NCBI GenBank assembly: GCA_019359435.1
Contig: JAHHHI010000070.1
Location: 57,645-121,644 of the forward strand
DNA length: 64,000 nt
DNA from: Kaiparowitsia implicata GSE-PSE-MK54-09C
GTDB lineage: Bacteria; Cyanobacteriota; Cyanobacteriia; Elainellales; Elainellaceae
Direction: 5' to 3'
Positions 34,408 to 44,080 of this stretch are shown here, piece by piece. The notes beneath the pieces were generated by a model. The model saw nothing but the letters and a program-made list of their open reading frames with translations, had not been told where the DNA came from and made no database searches. A program made the position numbers and the translations under genes. The number at the start of each line of letters is the position of its first letter. Position 1 is the stretch's first letter.

Positions 34408-35976
34408 ATGACTTCAGCATCCGGTTTATCCACACCCCGGTCTACGCCCGCCAGCGGCTCACGTCAGCCTTTGATCTGGGTCTGCGCGTTGTTCAAGATG
34501 CGATTGAAATCCTCATCGACGGGTTTAGCCAAGAGTTCAGCTAATCTGCTCGGGCTATCGTGTCTTGCGTTTGCGCTAGGTTTGGTGTTCCTGGGCGGTT
34601 CGGCGGCTCAAGCGCAGAGACCCCTGAGAGATGCTGAAGTGTCCCAGCTTGATGCGTTTGAGCGAGACAATGCTGACCTCCCTGATACGCCAGCTATGGA
34701 TGAGTCCCCGGTTCCGCCCTCCCCAGATACCGAGTCCACTGAGGACTCGGCAGACGGGGACTCGGCAGATGTGGACTCGACGGATGTTGAACCTTCGGCT
34801 GCTGACGCTACTGATGCGGAATCCACAGAGGCGGAATCCACAGAAGCTGAATCCACAGAGGCCCAAGAGAGGTTTGCACCCAGCCCATTGGAGCTAGAGG
34901 TCGACGATCCTCTGCTGCCTCAGCCCGTGGTCGATCGCCCGTTGAGTCCATTAGAGCGATTTGAGCTGCAGCAGGCACTGGATGAATTGAATGCTGACGC
35001 TATCGCAGAATACCAAGCAGGCAATGTGGATGAGGCCTTTGTCATCTGGTATCGCGAGTTGCGGCTGCGGCGGGCGTTGGGGTTAGAGGAAGAGCTGCCT
35101 GCTCTGGGCCGAGTGGGTGAAGTGGCGTGGGGCGATAATCGCAATCAGGATGTACAGATTATCACTGCGCGGCTGCGGGAGATTGAGCCAGAGCTGATGG
35201 CAGAAACGCCGCCCAACTTTGATCTCATGCTGACGCTGGCACAAAGCTATCAAACGCTGCGCGCTATCGATGCGGCGATCGCCCTCTATGAGCCTATCCT
35301 AGCGCAAGCCCGCGCCCAACAAAATGCAGCGATTGAACAGCAGACCCTTCAGGCATTGGGCGACCTAAACTTGGCCTGGTTTCGCTTTGCCCCCGCCGCT
35401 TCGGCCTATCAAGAATTATTGGTTATGGCTCAGCAACGGGGCGATCGCCCAGCAGAGCAGACCTATTTAGAACAGCTAGCCTTTGCCTATCAGCGGGGGC
35501 GGCTCTATGCCCAAGCGCTACCGATTCAGCAACAGTTGGTGAGCGTATATGAAACCCAACAGCAGCTAGAGCGCATTGCGCCGCTCAAGATTGCGATCGC
35601 CAATAACTATCGCAACACCAACCGACTGGATCAGGCGGCGATTACCTATCAAGATGCCTTTGTGACTGCGCGCGATCAGCAGCAATTTGGCTACGCCAGC
35701 GATGCGCTCAATCGCCTAGCAGACCTCTACAAATCCATTGATCGCACCGAAGATGCGCTGCTGGTCTATCGCGCTCTGATTCAGGTCGAATCGCTGTCCT
35801 ACAACGCGCTCGGCGTGATGAACGTGATGGATCAAATGGCGCAGCTGCATGAAGCTCGCAATGAGCCAGACGCGGCGATCGCCGCCTATCAAGAAGCCCT
35901 AGAACTGGCGACCTTGCTCGATTACGTGACACGAATCGGCTACTTTGCCCAGCAAATTCAGCGGATTCGGGGTTAA
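34408..35976 (+). CDS. Exported tetratricopeptide-repeat protein
   Basis: 522 residues. An N-terminal membrane/signal segment (~residues 25-45) ends in SAAQAQ, a likely signal peptidase site. Then an acidic low-complexity linker (~70-130) with three 12-bp tandem units encoding ESTEA, then at least six TPR-like helical repeats (e.g. AIALYEPILAQARAQ, AASAYQELLVMAQQ, AAITYQDAFVTARDQ). TPR proteins act as scaffolds; partner unknown. The ATG at 34408 has AAAAGGA in front. Tandem DNA units at 34816-34863 may vary in number between strains. Confidence 0.8.
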   Translation: MTSASGLSTPRSTPASGSRQPLIWVCALFKMRLKSSSTGLAKSSANLLGLSCLAFALGLVFLGGSAAQAQRPLRDAEVSQLDAFERDNADLPDTPAMDESPVPPSPDTESTEDSADGDSADVDSTDVEPSAADATDAESTEAESTEAESTEAQERFAPSPLELEVDDPLLPQPVVDRPLSPLERFELQQALDELNADAIAEYQAGNVDEAFVIWYRELRLRRALGLEEELPALGRVGEVAWGDNRNQDVQIITARLREIEPELMAETPPNFDLMLTLAQSYQTLRAIDAAIALYEPILAQARAQQNAAIEQQTLQALGDLNLAWFRFAPAASAYQELLVMAQQRGDRPAEQTYLEQLAFAYQRGRLYAQALPIQQQLVSVYETQQQLERIAPLKIAIANNYRNTNRLDQAAITYQDAFVTARDQQQFGYASDALNRLADLYKSIDRTEDALLVYRALIQVESLSYNALGVMNVMDQMAQLHEARNEPDAAIAAYQEALELATLLDYVTRIGYFAQQIQRIRG

Positions 35977-36034
35977 GCGAGGGGCGGGACAGCGGCGTAA
36001 CGCGTCATACCTTACCCCTCTACGCTCTCACCGC

Positions 36035-36772
36035 CTAATCTTCCATGTGAATGCCGCACTCGGTCTTGCCCATGCCGCGCCAGCGACCGGCGCGTTCATC
36101 TTCACCCTCGGCAACGGCGGTGGTGAGGGGCTCATCGCCAATGCTGGGATAGCCCTGATCATGCAGCGGATTGTAGAGAACGCCGTGCTCTGCGACATAG
36201 TCCCAGGAGTCTTGGCGCGTCCAAGTTGCCAGCGGGTTGATCTTGAGACGATTGTTGGGATCAAGTTCAAAGATTTCTAACCGCGTGCGGGTCAGAGCCT
36301 GATCCCGACGGCGGCCTGTAATCCAGGCGATCGCCCCCAAGTCTTCTAGCCCCCGATTCAGCGGCTCAATTTTAGTAATCCGGTGGAAGGCTCGCACGTC
36401 CGTTTCCCACAGTGCGTCCCCAAACTTAGCGGTGAATTCCTCACGGCTATTTGCATCAGGGGTTTGGTACACCTGCAGATTGAGGGGATAGGCGGCCTTG
36501 GCCTTCTCCACCAACTCTAGCGATTGGGGGAAGTGGAACAGCGTATTCAAAAACAGCACCGGCACCGGAGAGACAGCATTCACCTGATGATAAAGGATGT
36601 CGGTAATCACCATGTCATCTACGTTAAAGGCGCTCGCCTGAACCAAGCCAGTGGGGATATTCGCCACCGCCCACTTGAGAACATCAATGGGATGTGCAGT
36701 CTCAAACTGTTCGTTCAGTTCATCCAGATTGAGCGATGTCAACTGAATGGGAGAATCTGTTGGAGTTGTCAT
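36035..36772 (-). CDS. cysH: Phosphoadenylyl-sulfate reductase
   Basis: 245 residues. It reduces PAPS (or APS) to sulfite with thioredoxin. Visible: SAFNVDDMVITDILYH, VLFLNTLFHFPQS, WITGRRRDQALTRT and TECGIH with the catalytic Cys near the C-terminus. The paired Cys-Cys motif that holds the 4Fe-4S cluster of APS reductases is absent, so this is the PAPS-dependent, cluster-free type. The ATG at 36772 is chosen over a GTG two codons earlier. It stands alone next to a 21-bp palindrome region. Confidence 0.93.
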   Translation of the reverse strand: MTTPTDSPIQLTSLNLDELNEQFETAHPIDVLKWAVANIPTGLVQASAFNVDDMVITDILYHQVNAVSPVPVLFLNTLFHFPQSLELVEKAKAAYPLNLQVYQTPDANSREEFTAKFGDALWETDVRAFHRITKIEPLNRGLEDLGAIAWITGRRRDQALTRTRLEIFELDPNNRLKINPLATWTRQDSWDYVAEHGVLYNPLHDQGYPSIGDEPLTTAVAEGEDERAGRWRGMGKTECGIHMED

Positions 36773-37275
36773 AGTCACCGATGGAAATATGTATCGTTGA
36801 CTCCATCATAGATCGATAAGTACATATCCCTACCGGAAAACTGAGGTTTACGACTGAGCCAGAGTTGATCCCCCTTGCGTCAGGCTGTCATTGATAGTCA
36901 GTCAGGTTTGTGGACTGCTCCCTTGTGCGGGCGCAGCCGCTATTGGGGTTGAGTAGAATATAAAATTACATCGAACTCAAGTTAATCTGTGCATCACAGA
37001 CAAGACTTACGCACTGTGTGCGGCGTCCTGCTGGGAATGTTGGACGATTTTGGGGAGGCTTAGCCTCCCCAAAATCGTCCAATAGCGCAAGCCCAAACAG
37101 AACGTCTTGACGACGATGGTGAACGTGAGGGCGATCGCAGTATTTCAGCCCCAATGCAGAGAATGAAACATCCCCAAACGTCTAAGAACAAATGCTATGG
37201 GTAAGGCTGAACCCCTCGCCAGCCCAATCTTTTGTTTCTTTGCGCCGTCCTGCCTTCTGGCATTGGAAACTGACG
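36773..37275. other. 500-bp spacer holding a perfect palindrome
   Basis: No gene. The main feature is the 43-bp palindrome at 37040-37082. Around it, ACTTACGCAC (near 37009) and GCGCAAGCC (near 37085) may be weak terminal repeats of a small mobile element. Confidence 0.4.
37040..37082. repeat. Perfect 21-bp-arm palindrome
   Basis: TTGGACGATTTTGGGGAGGC plus T (37040-37060) and its exact complement at 37062-37082 are separated by a single T. As RNA it makes a 20-odd bp stem; as DNA it could extrude. No T run follows, so simple termination is unlikely. Single copy in the window. Confidence 0.8.
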
Positions 37276-37515
37276 TCAGCTATAAGTCGTGATGCCGCGC
37301 AGCACATAGCCCAGCACCACTCCGATGAGCAGCGCCCACACTTGCCCCGATTCAACAAAGTTGCCAAAGGCGGTTCGCGTGGCGGCAAACACGTCTGTGT
37401 CAAACTGCTGTGCTAGTAAGCTCCATTCAATTGCAGCCATGCTGCTTAGCAGGTGGCTTGGGTCCCACAGGGTCGTCTCAATGCCCATGCGAATCAGTTC
37501 GAGTAACATTCCCAT
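37276..37515 (-). CDS. Small single-helix membrane protein
   Basis: 79 residues: a soluble N-terminal part with two short amphipathic stretches (MGMLLELIRMGIETTLW, SSMAAIEWSLLAQQF) and one membrane helix near the C-terminus (GQVWALLIGVVLGYVLRGIT). The TG-rich start follows GGGGGA closely, so the ATG two codons in may be used. Probably a cyanobacterial conserved small membrane protein; function unknown. Confidence 0.6.
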   Translation of the reverse strand: MGMLLELIRMGIETTLWDPSHLLSSMAAIEWSLLAQQFDTDVFAATRTAFGNFVESGQVWALLIGVVLGYVLRGITTYS

Positions 37516-37714
37516 TCCCCCACACAGTAAATAATCTCTAATACGTCACTATTTTGCACTCTACTAGGGCAATTGAAGCACTCGTTATGAAGCCAGACCG
37601 CGCTAGATCGCTGATATGACTTAGCAAACCACGAGCAGACTACCGTTAACCTGGGAATGTTTGGCTTTGCCTGCTCGTGAAATCTCTCCGACCTCTTGAT
37701 TGAGGAGGGGGCTC

Positions 37715-39139
37715 TTAAGGCTGCACTTGCATCACAATCAGCGTCATGTCATCCTCGTTGGTCTGGCCGTTGCCAACAAACTGCTGCACTTGTCCAAATA
37801 GGTAGTCCAAGATTTGCTGAGGATTTTCACAGCTCTGGCAGGCATGCTGAAAGTCGTGCGATAGATTAGCTTCATCGTAGCGATCGCCCGCTGGGCTGGC
37901 TGCATCGGTAAAGCCGTCGGTGTAATAAATCAAAATATCGCCAAGCTGTAGCTCGATCTGAGCATCATAATACTGCGTGTCAATATCCAGCCCGATCAGC
38001 ATCCCCAGCGTATCCAACCGTTTGAGGGTTTTCGTGGCGGCCTGCCACAGCAGCGGCGGGTTGTGGGCGGCGTTGCCATAGCGCAAAATCCGCGTTTCGG
38101 CATCATAGTCTGAATAAAACAGCGTGACAAACCGATTGGAGTTTTCTAAATCGGCATACATGACATGGTTCAAGTGCTGCAAAATTCGCGCGGGTGAGTG
38201 CCCGTTCAGCACTTCGGCCCGCAGCATACCACGCAGCATGGTCATAATCAGTCCGGCAGGCACGCCCTTCCCCATCACATCGCCGATGGCAATGCTCCAG
38301 CAGCGGCAGTCATCGAGATTACCATTGCGCCAACGCATCTGGTCATAGTTGGCGGGGATAAAGTCGTAATAGTCGCCTCCGACTCGGCTAGCGGTGAGAC
38401 AGCGAGCCGCTAAATTGACCCCTCTAATGTTGGGGCATTGCCGGGGCAAGAGCTGAATCTGAATCTCAGCACCAATTTCTAGCTCCCGGTCGAGACGCTC
38501 TTTCTTTCGCAGCTCTACTGTTAGTTCGTCATTGGCGATCGCCACTGCGGTTTGATCCGCCACCAACCGCACCAGTTTTTGGCGAGTCTCCGTCCACTCA
38601 TAGTCTGCATCATGGCTAAACACATAAAGCCGCCCACGCTCCACACTTTTCGCCAGAATGGTCGTCCCAAAGAGTTGCACCTCTGGCCCTAGCAAGTGGC
38701 TGATCCGCTGATCTAGCTCTGACAGCGAAGCCGTGGCCGGATCACTTGCGCTTCCATCCGTCGAGGTAACCTGCCGCATCGCTGCTTCTAATGCCTTACG
38801 GATAGATTGATTTTGGCGGCTATCTTGACAATGCACCTGTTCCAGCCGCATTTGCCCATTGGGTCGAAACAAGACCAGCGCTCCACCGTCGGCATCCGTT
38901 ACTCGGCTGGCAATCAGCGGTGTTAACTCTAGAAATTGATTGAGGTTGGTAAAGCTGCGCAGCGCAAACCCCAGCGACCCTAGCAAATCTTGCACTTTGT
39001 TGTGCTCACGATTTAGCCGCGCAATGAGATCCTCCAGCGCAAACACTGGCACCAATTCCGGTGACGGCACGATGCCCGACGAAATGCCGCTTGGCAAGTC
39101 TGGCTGTGATGGCTGTTTGGGGACGGGTGCTGTTGCCAT
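37715..39139 (-). CDS. GAF-SpoIIE PP2C-type phosphatase
   Basis: 474 residues. Residues ~50-215 resemble a GAF sensor domain; ~240-474 are a SpoIIE/RsbU PP2C phosphatase with ELEIGAEIQIQLLPR, SRVGGDYYDF, IAIGDVMGKGVPAGL, YGNAAHNPPLL, YYTDGFTDA and EDDMTLIVM. The metal-binding Asp residues of each block are present. Such proteins dephosphorylate anti-sigma-antagonist (STAS) proteins or similar partners. No STAS or kinase partner lies adjacent. ATG at 39139. Confidence 0.92.
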   Translation of the reverse strand: MATAPVPKQPSQPDLPSGISSGIVPSPELVPVFALEDLIARLNREHNKVQDLLGSLGFALRSFTNLNQFLELTPLIASRVTDADGGALVLFRPNGQMRLEQVHCQDSRQNQSIRKALEAAMRQVTSTDGSASDPATASLSELDQRISHLLGPEVQLFGTTILAKSVERGRLYVFSHDADYEWTETRQKLVRLVADQTAVAIANDELTVELRKKERLDRELEIGAEIQIQLLPRQCPNIRGVNLAARCLTASRVGGDYYDFIPANYDQMRWRNGNLDDCRCWSIAIGDVMGKGVPAGLIMTMLRGMLRAEVLNGHSPARILQHLNHVMYADLENSNRFVTLFYSDYDAETRILRYGNAAHNPPLLWQAATKTLKRLDTLGMLIGLDIDTQYYDAQIELQLGDILIYYTDGFTDAASPAGDRYDEANLSHDFQHACQSCENPQQILDYLFGQVQQFVGNGQTNEDDMTLIVMQVQP

Positions 39140-39589
39140 GTAGGTGGGGTCAGCGAAGGATCTAACGAATGACTGTAGCTGGATGGGCTTGAAGGGGTGG
39201 CTTGCCGAGAAGAGTTTGGCGTTTATTGAAGCGTTGATTGGGTGGATTGAATAGTAATAGCATCAATTTGTGTCAGTCGTCAGAATCCCAGAGGCGACCT
39301 TGTGATTGCGTTGACTGACCCATGCTGGTCGGGGCTGTGGGATATGGGGGTGATGTGAGGTGCGATCGCCCCATGCCCCGTAGGCACAAGCTGTGAAAAC
39401 TCAATGCCAACCTAAACTGAAGGACTCTGTCAATCCCTACCTCGACGTTGGGTTTGATTCTAACGAATGCAGCGCGAGCAGGCTACAAGCGGCAGTCTTG
39501 GATGCAGGCTTGGATCAGGAGCAGAGAACCTTCTGGCATTGCGCCATCGCCGCGGATGGCTCCGCCAAGCTTTCCTCGGTCATCGACCC
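39140..39589. other. 450-bp spacer, one doubtful frame
   Basis: A GTG-started 67-codon frame (39393-39596, plus) overlaps the 3' end of the convergent methyltransferase gene and ends seven bases inside it; composition is unremarkable and I do not accept it as a gene. The rest carries HIP1 sites and no clear signals. Confidence 0.4.
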
Positions 39590-40813
39590 TCATTGATTCT
39601 CATTGGGCGATCGCCCTAACCGCTGCTTAATGCGCTGCCACCGCAACCAGACGGGCCAAAGTTTGCTGCGTTGAATCGCTTCCAGCTCCTGCTGGGCAGA
39701 TTGCCTCTGGTGCTCTGCGCGCTTGAGTCGCTTGCGCAACTGCCGCATCCGTCGCCGCATCGTCTGAACATGGATCGGGGAAATGACGGCGGGCGGGGGT
39801 GTCCGCTTCTGGACGGTGATCTTGGCGCGCAACACTGACAACACGTCGTCGGGCAGATCCCGAAAGGCGGGGGCTAGGCGATCGCGCTGAATCGTTGCTG
39901 AATCTATCGTGTCGGTTGGATCAACCTCTAACACCTGAAACCCTGCCGCTTCAAACAGAGAAATAAACTGCAAGGGACGAACGCGGTTGCACCCAATCAC
40001 AATTTTGTTGGGTGAATCAATGCTTAAAAAATCCAGGGGCTCCGCTAGGTCAATGTAAAACCGATGATCAAATCCATCAATCGCATGAACGCTAAAACCG
40101 CCAGGTTTGAGAATGCGATTAATTTGGACGATGGCCTGATCCACATCGGGAATGTGCTCCAACACAGAAGCAGAATGCACGAGGTCAACTGTCTGATCGG
40201 GAATGCTCAGATTGTGAACCGATTCCTGCAGGAACTGTAGCGGACTGTTGTGGATGCCTGACAAATCCCCATTCGCCAGCGCGGCAAGGTCAATTCCCCG
40301 CAGGTTGAACAGCATCTCTTCGCGGCTTGGGTGATCCGGCCCTACGATGCTGTCCGGATCTTGCAGCATCCATGCAGCAGAACGGGCCATGGCGATCGCC
40401 GCTAATTTAGGATCTTGAGGCGTATCCAGATCAATCCCGATTGCAGTTGTGGCACCCAGCATCACACACACCATCAGGCTTGAGAGCGGATTGAGATTGC
40501 CGCAGCCTAATTCAACGATGGTCTTGCCTCGGATCTCGGGGATAGAGAGAGCACTGCAAATAATCTGCTTAAAGGCATGGCGCAGCCGTGCCTTAGAGAG
40601 GCGATTGTGAAACTGATTGCCAACCCAATCTATCTCGATCGCTAAAATCGAGCATAAATGCTGTAGGGCCGCCACTTCAGATGCATTGACCCGACTGCGC
40701 TGCAAAAGTGCAAACACCAACTCTTTGGCGGTGCAATCATCTAAATGCGACGGGTAGGGCAAGATCTCAAACCGCGGTAGCGTGCCCTGGGGTTTATCAG
40801 ACGAATGGGTCAT
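39590..40813 (-). CDS. SAM methyltransferase, tandem paralogue A
   Basis: 407 residues. Class I methyltransferase with VELGCGNLNPL (SAM loop), GIDLD, and VDLVHSASVLEHIPDV (motif II region), then VRPLQFISLFEAAGFQV. The C-terminal ~80 residues are a basic coiled coil ending SKLWPVWLRWQRIKQRLG, a tail often seen on glycan-modifying enzymes of cyanobacterial surface-polysaccharide clusters. It starts 23 bases after the paralogue B stop and shares its whole domain plan, so this is a tandem duplication. ATG at 40813. A role in surface glycan methylation is inference. Confidence 0.87.
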   Translation of the reverse strand: MTHSSDKPQGTLPRFEILPYPSHLDDCTAKELVFALLQRSRVNASEVAALQHLCSILAIEIDWVGNQFHNRLSKARLRHAFKQIICSALSIPEIRGKTIVELGCGNLNPLSSLMVCVMLGATTAIGIDLDTPQDPKLAAIAMARSAAWMLQDPDSIVGPDHPSREEMLFNLRGIDLAALANGDLSGIHNSPLQFLQESVHNLSIPDQTVDLVHSASVLEHIPDVDQAIVQINRILKPGGFSVHAIDGFDHRFYIDLAEPLDFLSIDSPNKIVIGCNRVRPLQFISLFEAAGFQVLEVDPTDTIDSATIQRDRLAPAFRDLPDDVLSVLRAKITVQKRTPPPAVISPIHVQTMRRRMRQLRKRLKRAEHQRQSAQQELEAIQRSKLWPVWLRWQRIKQRLGRSPNENQ

Positions 40814-40836
40814 AGGTGCAAACGCTTTATATCTAG

Positions 40837-42261
40837 TTATCGCCGAAGCCGCTGTTTGAATTGCAGCCAGACGCTGCGCCATTGCCAAAACCGACTGGCT
40901 TTCATCTCTGCCACCTCAGCTTCGGCTCGATCAAGCCGCTTGCGCACCCGCTGGAGCTTTTGGCGCAGTTGTTTCGTCGTTTGATGCAACTGCTGTAGGG
41001 TCTGAGCCTCCGATGGCTCTGGGGTTGGCACCACACTCGTGGGCGGCACGGGTTGAGCCGCGTTGGTTTTTTGGGATGTTTGCGTGGGCCGAACCACCGT
41101 TTGGTAGCGAGCGGCAGGCGGTACAGCGGGGCGTGCTGCTGTCGCAACGGGGGCGCTGCTGGAGGCGCTGGCTGGGGCAGTAGAGAAGTCTCCCTCAGTC
41201 ACGTCAGATGGAAGCGAGGGCTTGAGCAAGTGGGCGGGTGCCTCAGACACTTTGCGCATGAAGAACTGCGCTCGGGCGATCGCCAACATTTCATCCGACA
41301 TCTCGCGAAACGGCGCAGATAAATCCTGTCGCTGGAGCGGACTAAGGTCAAGCTCTGTCGTCTTATTAAGGTTGAAAATCTGACAGCCCGCCTGTTCAAA
41401 CATAGAGATGAACTGCAAGGGACGAACCCGGTTGCACTCCCGCACTAGCGCGTCGGGCGAGTCAATTCTTAAAAAGTCGAGCGGGTGAATGTCGGGCTTG
41501 AAGTAATGCCAATGGTCAACGCCATCAATGGCGTGAATGCCCAGGCCGTCAGGTTTGGTGATGTGGTTGATGCAGGCGATCGCCCGTGCGGCATCGGGCA
41601 CATGTTCCAAAAACGACGTAGACATAACCACATCTACAGAGCTAGCCGCTAGGCTCATCTCATAGACTGACTCTCGCCGAAACTCTAGAGCGCTGCCATC
41701 TAGCCCAGATAAGTCTCCTCGGCTCAGCTTAGCCAAATCAATGCCCCGCAGGCGCTGAATTACCACGTCAGGAGCGGGCGCTCCTTCAGCTAAGAGTGTA
41801 GTGGGATTGGTCAACATCCACGCGGCCGTGCGGGCTAGGGCGATCGCCGCATAGCGCTCATCCTTCACCACATCTAGATCAACGCCAATGACCCGCTCAG
41901 CACCCAGCATCAAAAACATAAACAGCCGCGACAGCGGGTTTAGGCCACCGCAGCCAAGCTCCACAATGATTTTCCCCTGCACATCCTCCGGTCGAAACTC
42001 GGGTGTAGAAAACAGCATTCGAAAAATATCGAACAACCGCTGCTGAGAAAAGTGATTGCTGTGAAATTGGCTGACCTGATCTAATTCAATCGCCAACAGG
42101 CAAGACCAGTGCATGACCGCTTCAAACTCTGATGGGGCATCTGCCGTGCGCTGCACGAGCGCCCCGACCAAATCCTTTACAGAGTAAGCATCGAGCACTG
42201 TATCATAGGGCGGCGCTTCGAGCCGCAGCATCGCGCCTGCCGGTTTATCTTTTTCTTCCAT
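40837..42261 (-). CDS. SAM methyltransferase, tandem paralogue B
   Basis: 474 residues, the upstream partner of paralogue A. Motifs: VELGCGGLNPL, RVIGVDLDVV, VMSTSFLEHVPDAARA and VRPLQFISMFEQAG. It differs mainly by a Pro/Ala/Thr-rich linker (~355-415) before a Glu/Arg coiled coil and the tail SRFWQWRSVWLQFKQRL. The two paralogues are about 35-40% identical by eye. ATG at 42261; no strong ribosome site. Expressed as a two-gene operon. Confidence 0.88.
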   Translation of the reverse strand: MEEKDKPAGAMLRLEAPPYDTVLDAYSVKDLVGALVQRTADAPSEFEAVMHWSCLLAIELDQVSQFHSNHFSQQRLFDIFRMLFSTPEFRPEDVQGKIIVELGCGGLNPLSRLFMFLMLGAERVIGVDLDVVKDERYAAIALARTAAWMLTNPTTLLAEGAPAPDVVIQRLRGIDLAKLSRGDLSGLDGSALEFRRESVYEMSLAASSVDVVMSTSFLEHVPDAARAIACINHITKPDGLGIHAIDGVDHWHYFKPDIHPLDFLRIDSPDALVRECNRVRPLQFISMFEQAGCQIFNLNKTTELDLSPLQRQDLSAPFREMSDEMLAIARAQFFMRKVSEAPAHLLKPSLPSDVTEGDFSTAPASASSSAPVATAARPAVPPAARYQTVVRPTQTSQKTNAAQPVPPTSVVPTPEPSEAQTLQQLHQTTKQLRQKLQRVRKRLDRAEAEVAEMKASRFWQWRSVWLQFKQRLRR

Positions 42262-42932
42262 AATCTCGGATTTCTGTCGGACGATAAGAAATTGTCTTCT
42301 ATATATTAGGCAGCCACTTAGAGCGAATAGCTACCGCAAGGGGGTTCGCTTGGCAGACATCATCTATCTGAAGGCACTAAAGGAGCACAGAGGGCGCCAA
42401 GTAGAAACCATCAAGATAGTAGAGCAGTTCTGCATAGAATCTGCATAGAAACGGTTTTTTGGGCAACGATTTTTTTGCGTAGAGCTGCCGAAACAGTATG
42501 CCTCGTTTGGGCAAAACCATTCATCAAACGTCCCCACTCCTGGCACGGAGAGATGCTAAGGAAAATTCTGACAACGAAAACCCATATCAAACAGCAGTTC
42601 TTTTGTAGGAGCGTTGGCGCAGCCAAGCCGAAGAATTTACAGGTGTTCGCCCGAAGTGGAGACGTTCGTTTTGAGAAACCTCCTGCGTACTCATTGAGGT
42701 TTGCCGAGTGCTGGTTTTAAAGGTAAAGCATTGACGCCCCTTCCTATGCAACGAGTACGCAGCAAGTTTTGTGAATGATGACTGCTGACAGCGATTTAGT
42801 CTATTATGGGACGTGAGGCTTTCGATTCGGTTGCTAAGTTGTGCTTTCTCTGGACAATTGCTGGACGACAGACAACGCTCCGACTAATTGAGTTCTCTGC
42901 ACTTTTCATACTGGTCAAACTGGAGTGGTTGT
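42262..42932. other. 670-bp divergent region before rbp
   Basis: Several short frames but no credible gene. The last ~130 bases are the long 5' leader expected for cold-responsive rbp genes; a TATTAT box (42802-42807) may be the -10. Further up lies a duplicated TCTGCATAGAA (near 42431). Confidence 0.4.
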
Positions 42933-43247
42933 ATGTCAATCTACGTTGGCAATCTTTCTTACCAAGCAACGGAGCAAGAGGTTGAGGAAGTATTTGCAGA
43001 ATACGGTACGGTGAAGCGGGTGCAGCTGCCAACCGACCGCGAAACGGGCCGTCCGCGTGGATTTGGGTTCATTGAGATGGCGACAGACGAAGAAGAAAAC
43101 GCGGCAATCGAAGCCTTGGATGGTGCCGAGTGGATGGGACGTGATTTGAAAGTGAACAAAGCCAAGCCCCGTGAAGAGCGTCCCCGGTCAGGTGGATGGG
43201 GCGGCGGCGGCGGTGGCGGCGGCGATCGCCGCAACAGTCGCTACTAG
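42933..43247 (+). CDS. rbp: Glycine-rich RNA-binding protein (RRM)
   Basis: 104 residues: one RRM (1-80) with RNP2 IYVGNLSY (3-10) and RNP1 RGFGFIEM (42-49), then a Gly-rich tail ([17 protein letters not shown]). This matches the cyanobacterial Rbp family, often cold-induced and able to localise some photosynthesis mRNAs. The gene is followed by rpsU, the same rbp-rpsU arrangement found in other cyanobacteria. ATG at 42933. Confidence 0.95.
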   Translation: MSIYVGNLSYQATEQEVEEVFAEYGTVKRVQLPTDRETGRPRGFGFIEMATDEEENAAIEALDGAEWMGRDLKVNKAKPREERPRSGGWGGGGGGGGDRRNSRY

Positions 43248-43579
43248 GTCATGCCTTTTGCTGCTTACATCCGCGCCTCTAAGCCGCTGTAAGCAGTTTT
43301 GACTCTTTCTTGTGCAGAAGTCCATCTGTTGAACTACTCTGATTCAAAATAGTTGGTTCAAGGCAGATTTGTACTATGGCCTAAAATGCAGCAGATTCTG
43401 TTGCGGTTTAGGCCTTGGCAATAATGCAGTAGTGCCCTAGCCGTGCAATGCTGTTATTGCGCGATGCCCTTAATAATGTGGGGCTGCGCGTTCTTGATAC
43501 AAAGCGGTACCGAGGTGTTTTGGCTGTCGGGGAAGTGCGCCATGCCGTAGTAGACCATATAGATAAGGAGGTTATGCCA

Positions 43580-43768
43580 ATGGCTCAGGTCATTTTGGGC
43601 GAAAACGAAGGAATTGAATCAGCATTGCGGCGATTTAAGCGCCAGGTGTCGAAGGCCGACATCTTCGCAGATATGAAGAAGAATCGCCATTTTGAAACTC
43701 CGTTAGAGAAGGCAAAGCGAAAGGCGATCGCCCGTCGCAAGAAGCGTCGGTTCCGCCGGAGTTCTTAG
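43580..43768 (+). CDS. rpsU: Ribosomal protein S21
   Basis: 62 residues, basic: [20 protein letters not shown], then [20 protein letters not shown] and a tail of Arg and Lys. The ATG at 43580 is chosen because GGAGG lies 8 bases upstream, whereas an ATG two codons before is too close to it. S21 of the small subunit helps translation initiation. It follows rbp, as in other cyanobacteria. Confidence 0.95.
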   Translation: MAQVILGENEGIESALRRFKRQVSKADIFADMKKNRHFETPLEKAKRKAIARRKKRRFRRSS

Positions 43769-43916
43769 TCAGCGCTTGGCTGTAGGAATTAACCGCATTC
43801 TTCAACGGCCCTATCGATAGATTTGCTCTCCGTCTGATTTGGAACTGTGAACCAGACGCGTTGAGCGACAAACCAGGGTTGAGCGGCTTCTAGCGCTACA
43901 AACACGAGATTCGATA

Positions 43917-43972
43917 AAGCCCTGATGGTCTAGATTTGCATAATAGTGCAAGTTTGATTATCAGGGCTTTTA
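43917..43972 (+). terminator. Hairpin after rpsU
   Basis: AAGCCCTGAT (43917-43926) pairs with ATCAGGGCTT (43960-43969), followed by TTTAA. The loop is 33 bases, long for an intrinsic terminator, but position after rpsU fits. Confidence 0.5.
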
Positions 43973-44080
43973 ACCTGCCAGGGCGTTCAGGGTATCGGAG
44001 CGGTTGAGCGTTGGTCTGTGCCCAGCCCTGATTTCTCATCCAGTTCACTACACTAGAGAAGGTTTATCTCGTCAACGCCT

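Noticed and set aside
34576..34897. Frames within the TPR linker
   Set aside because: Artefacts of the repeated GAATCCACAGAG units in other frames.
39393..39596. GTG-started 67-codon frame
   Set aside because: Overlaps the 3' end of the methyltransferase gene, no motif, poor start.
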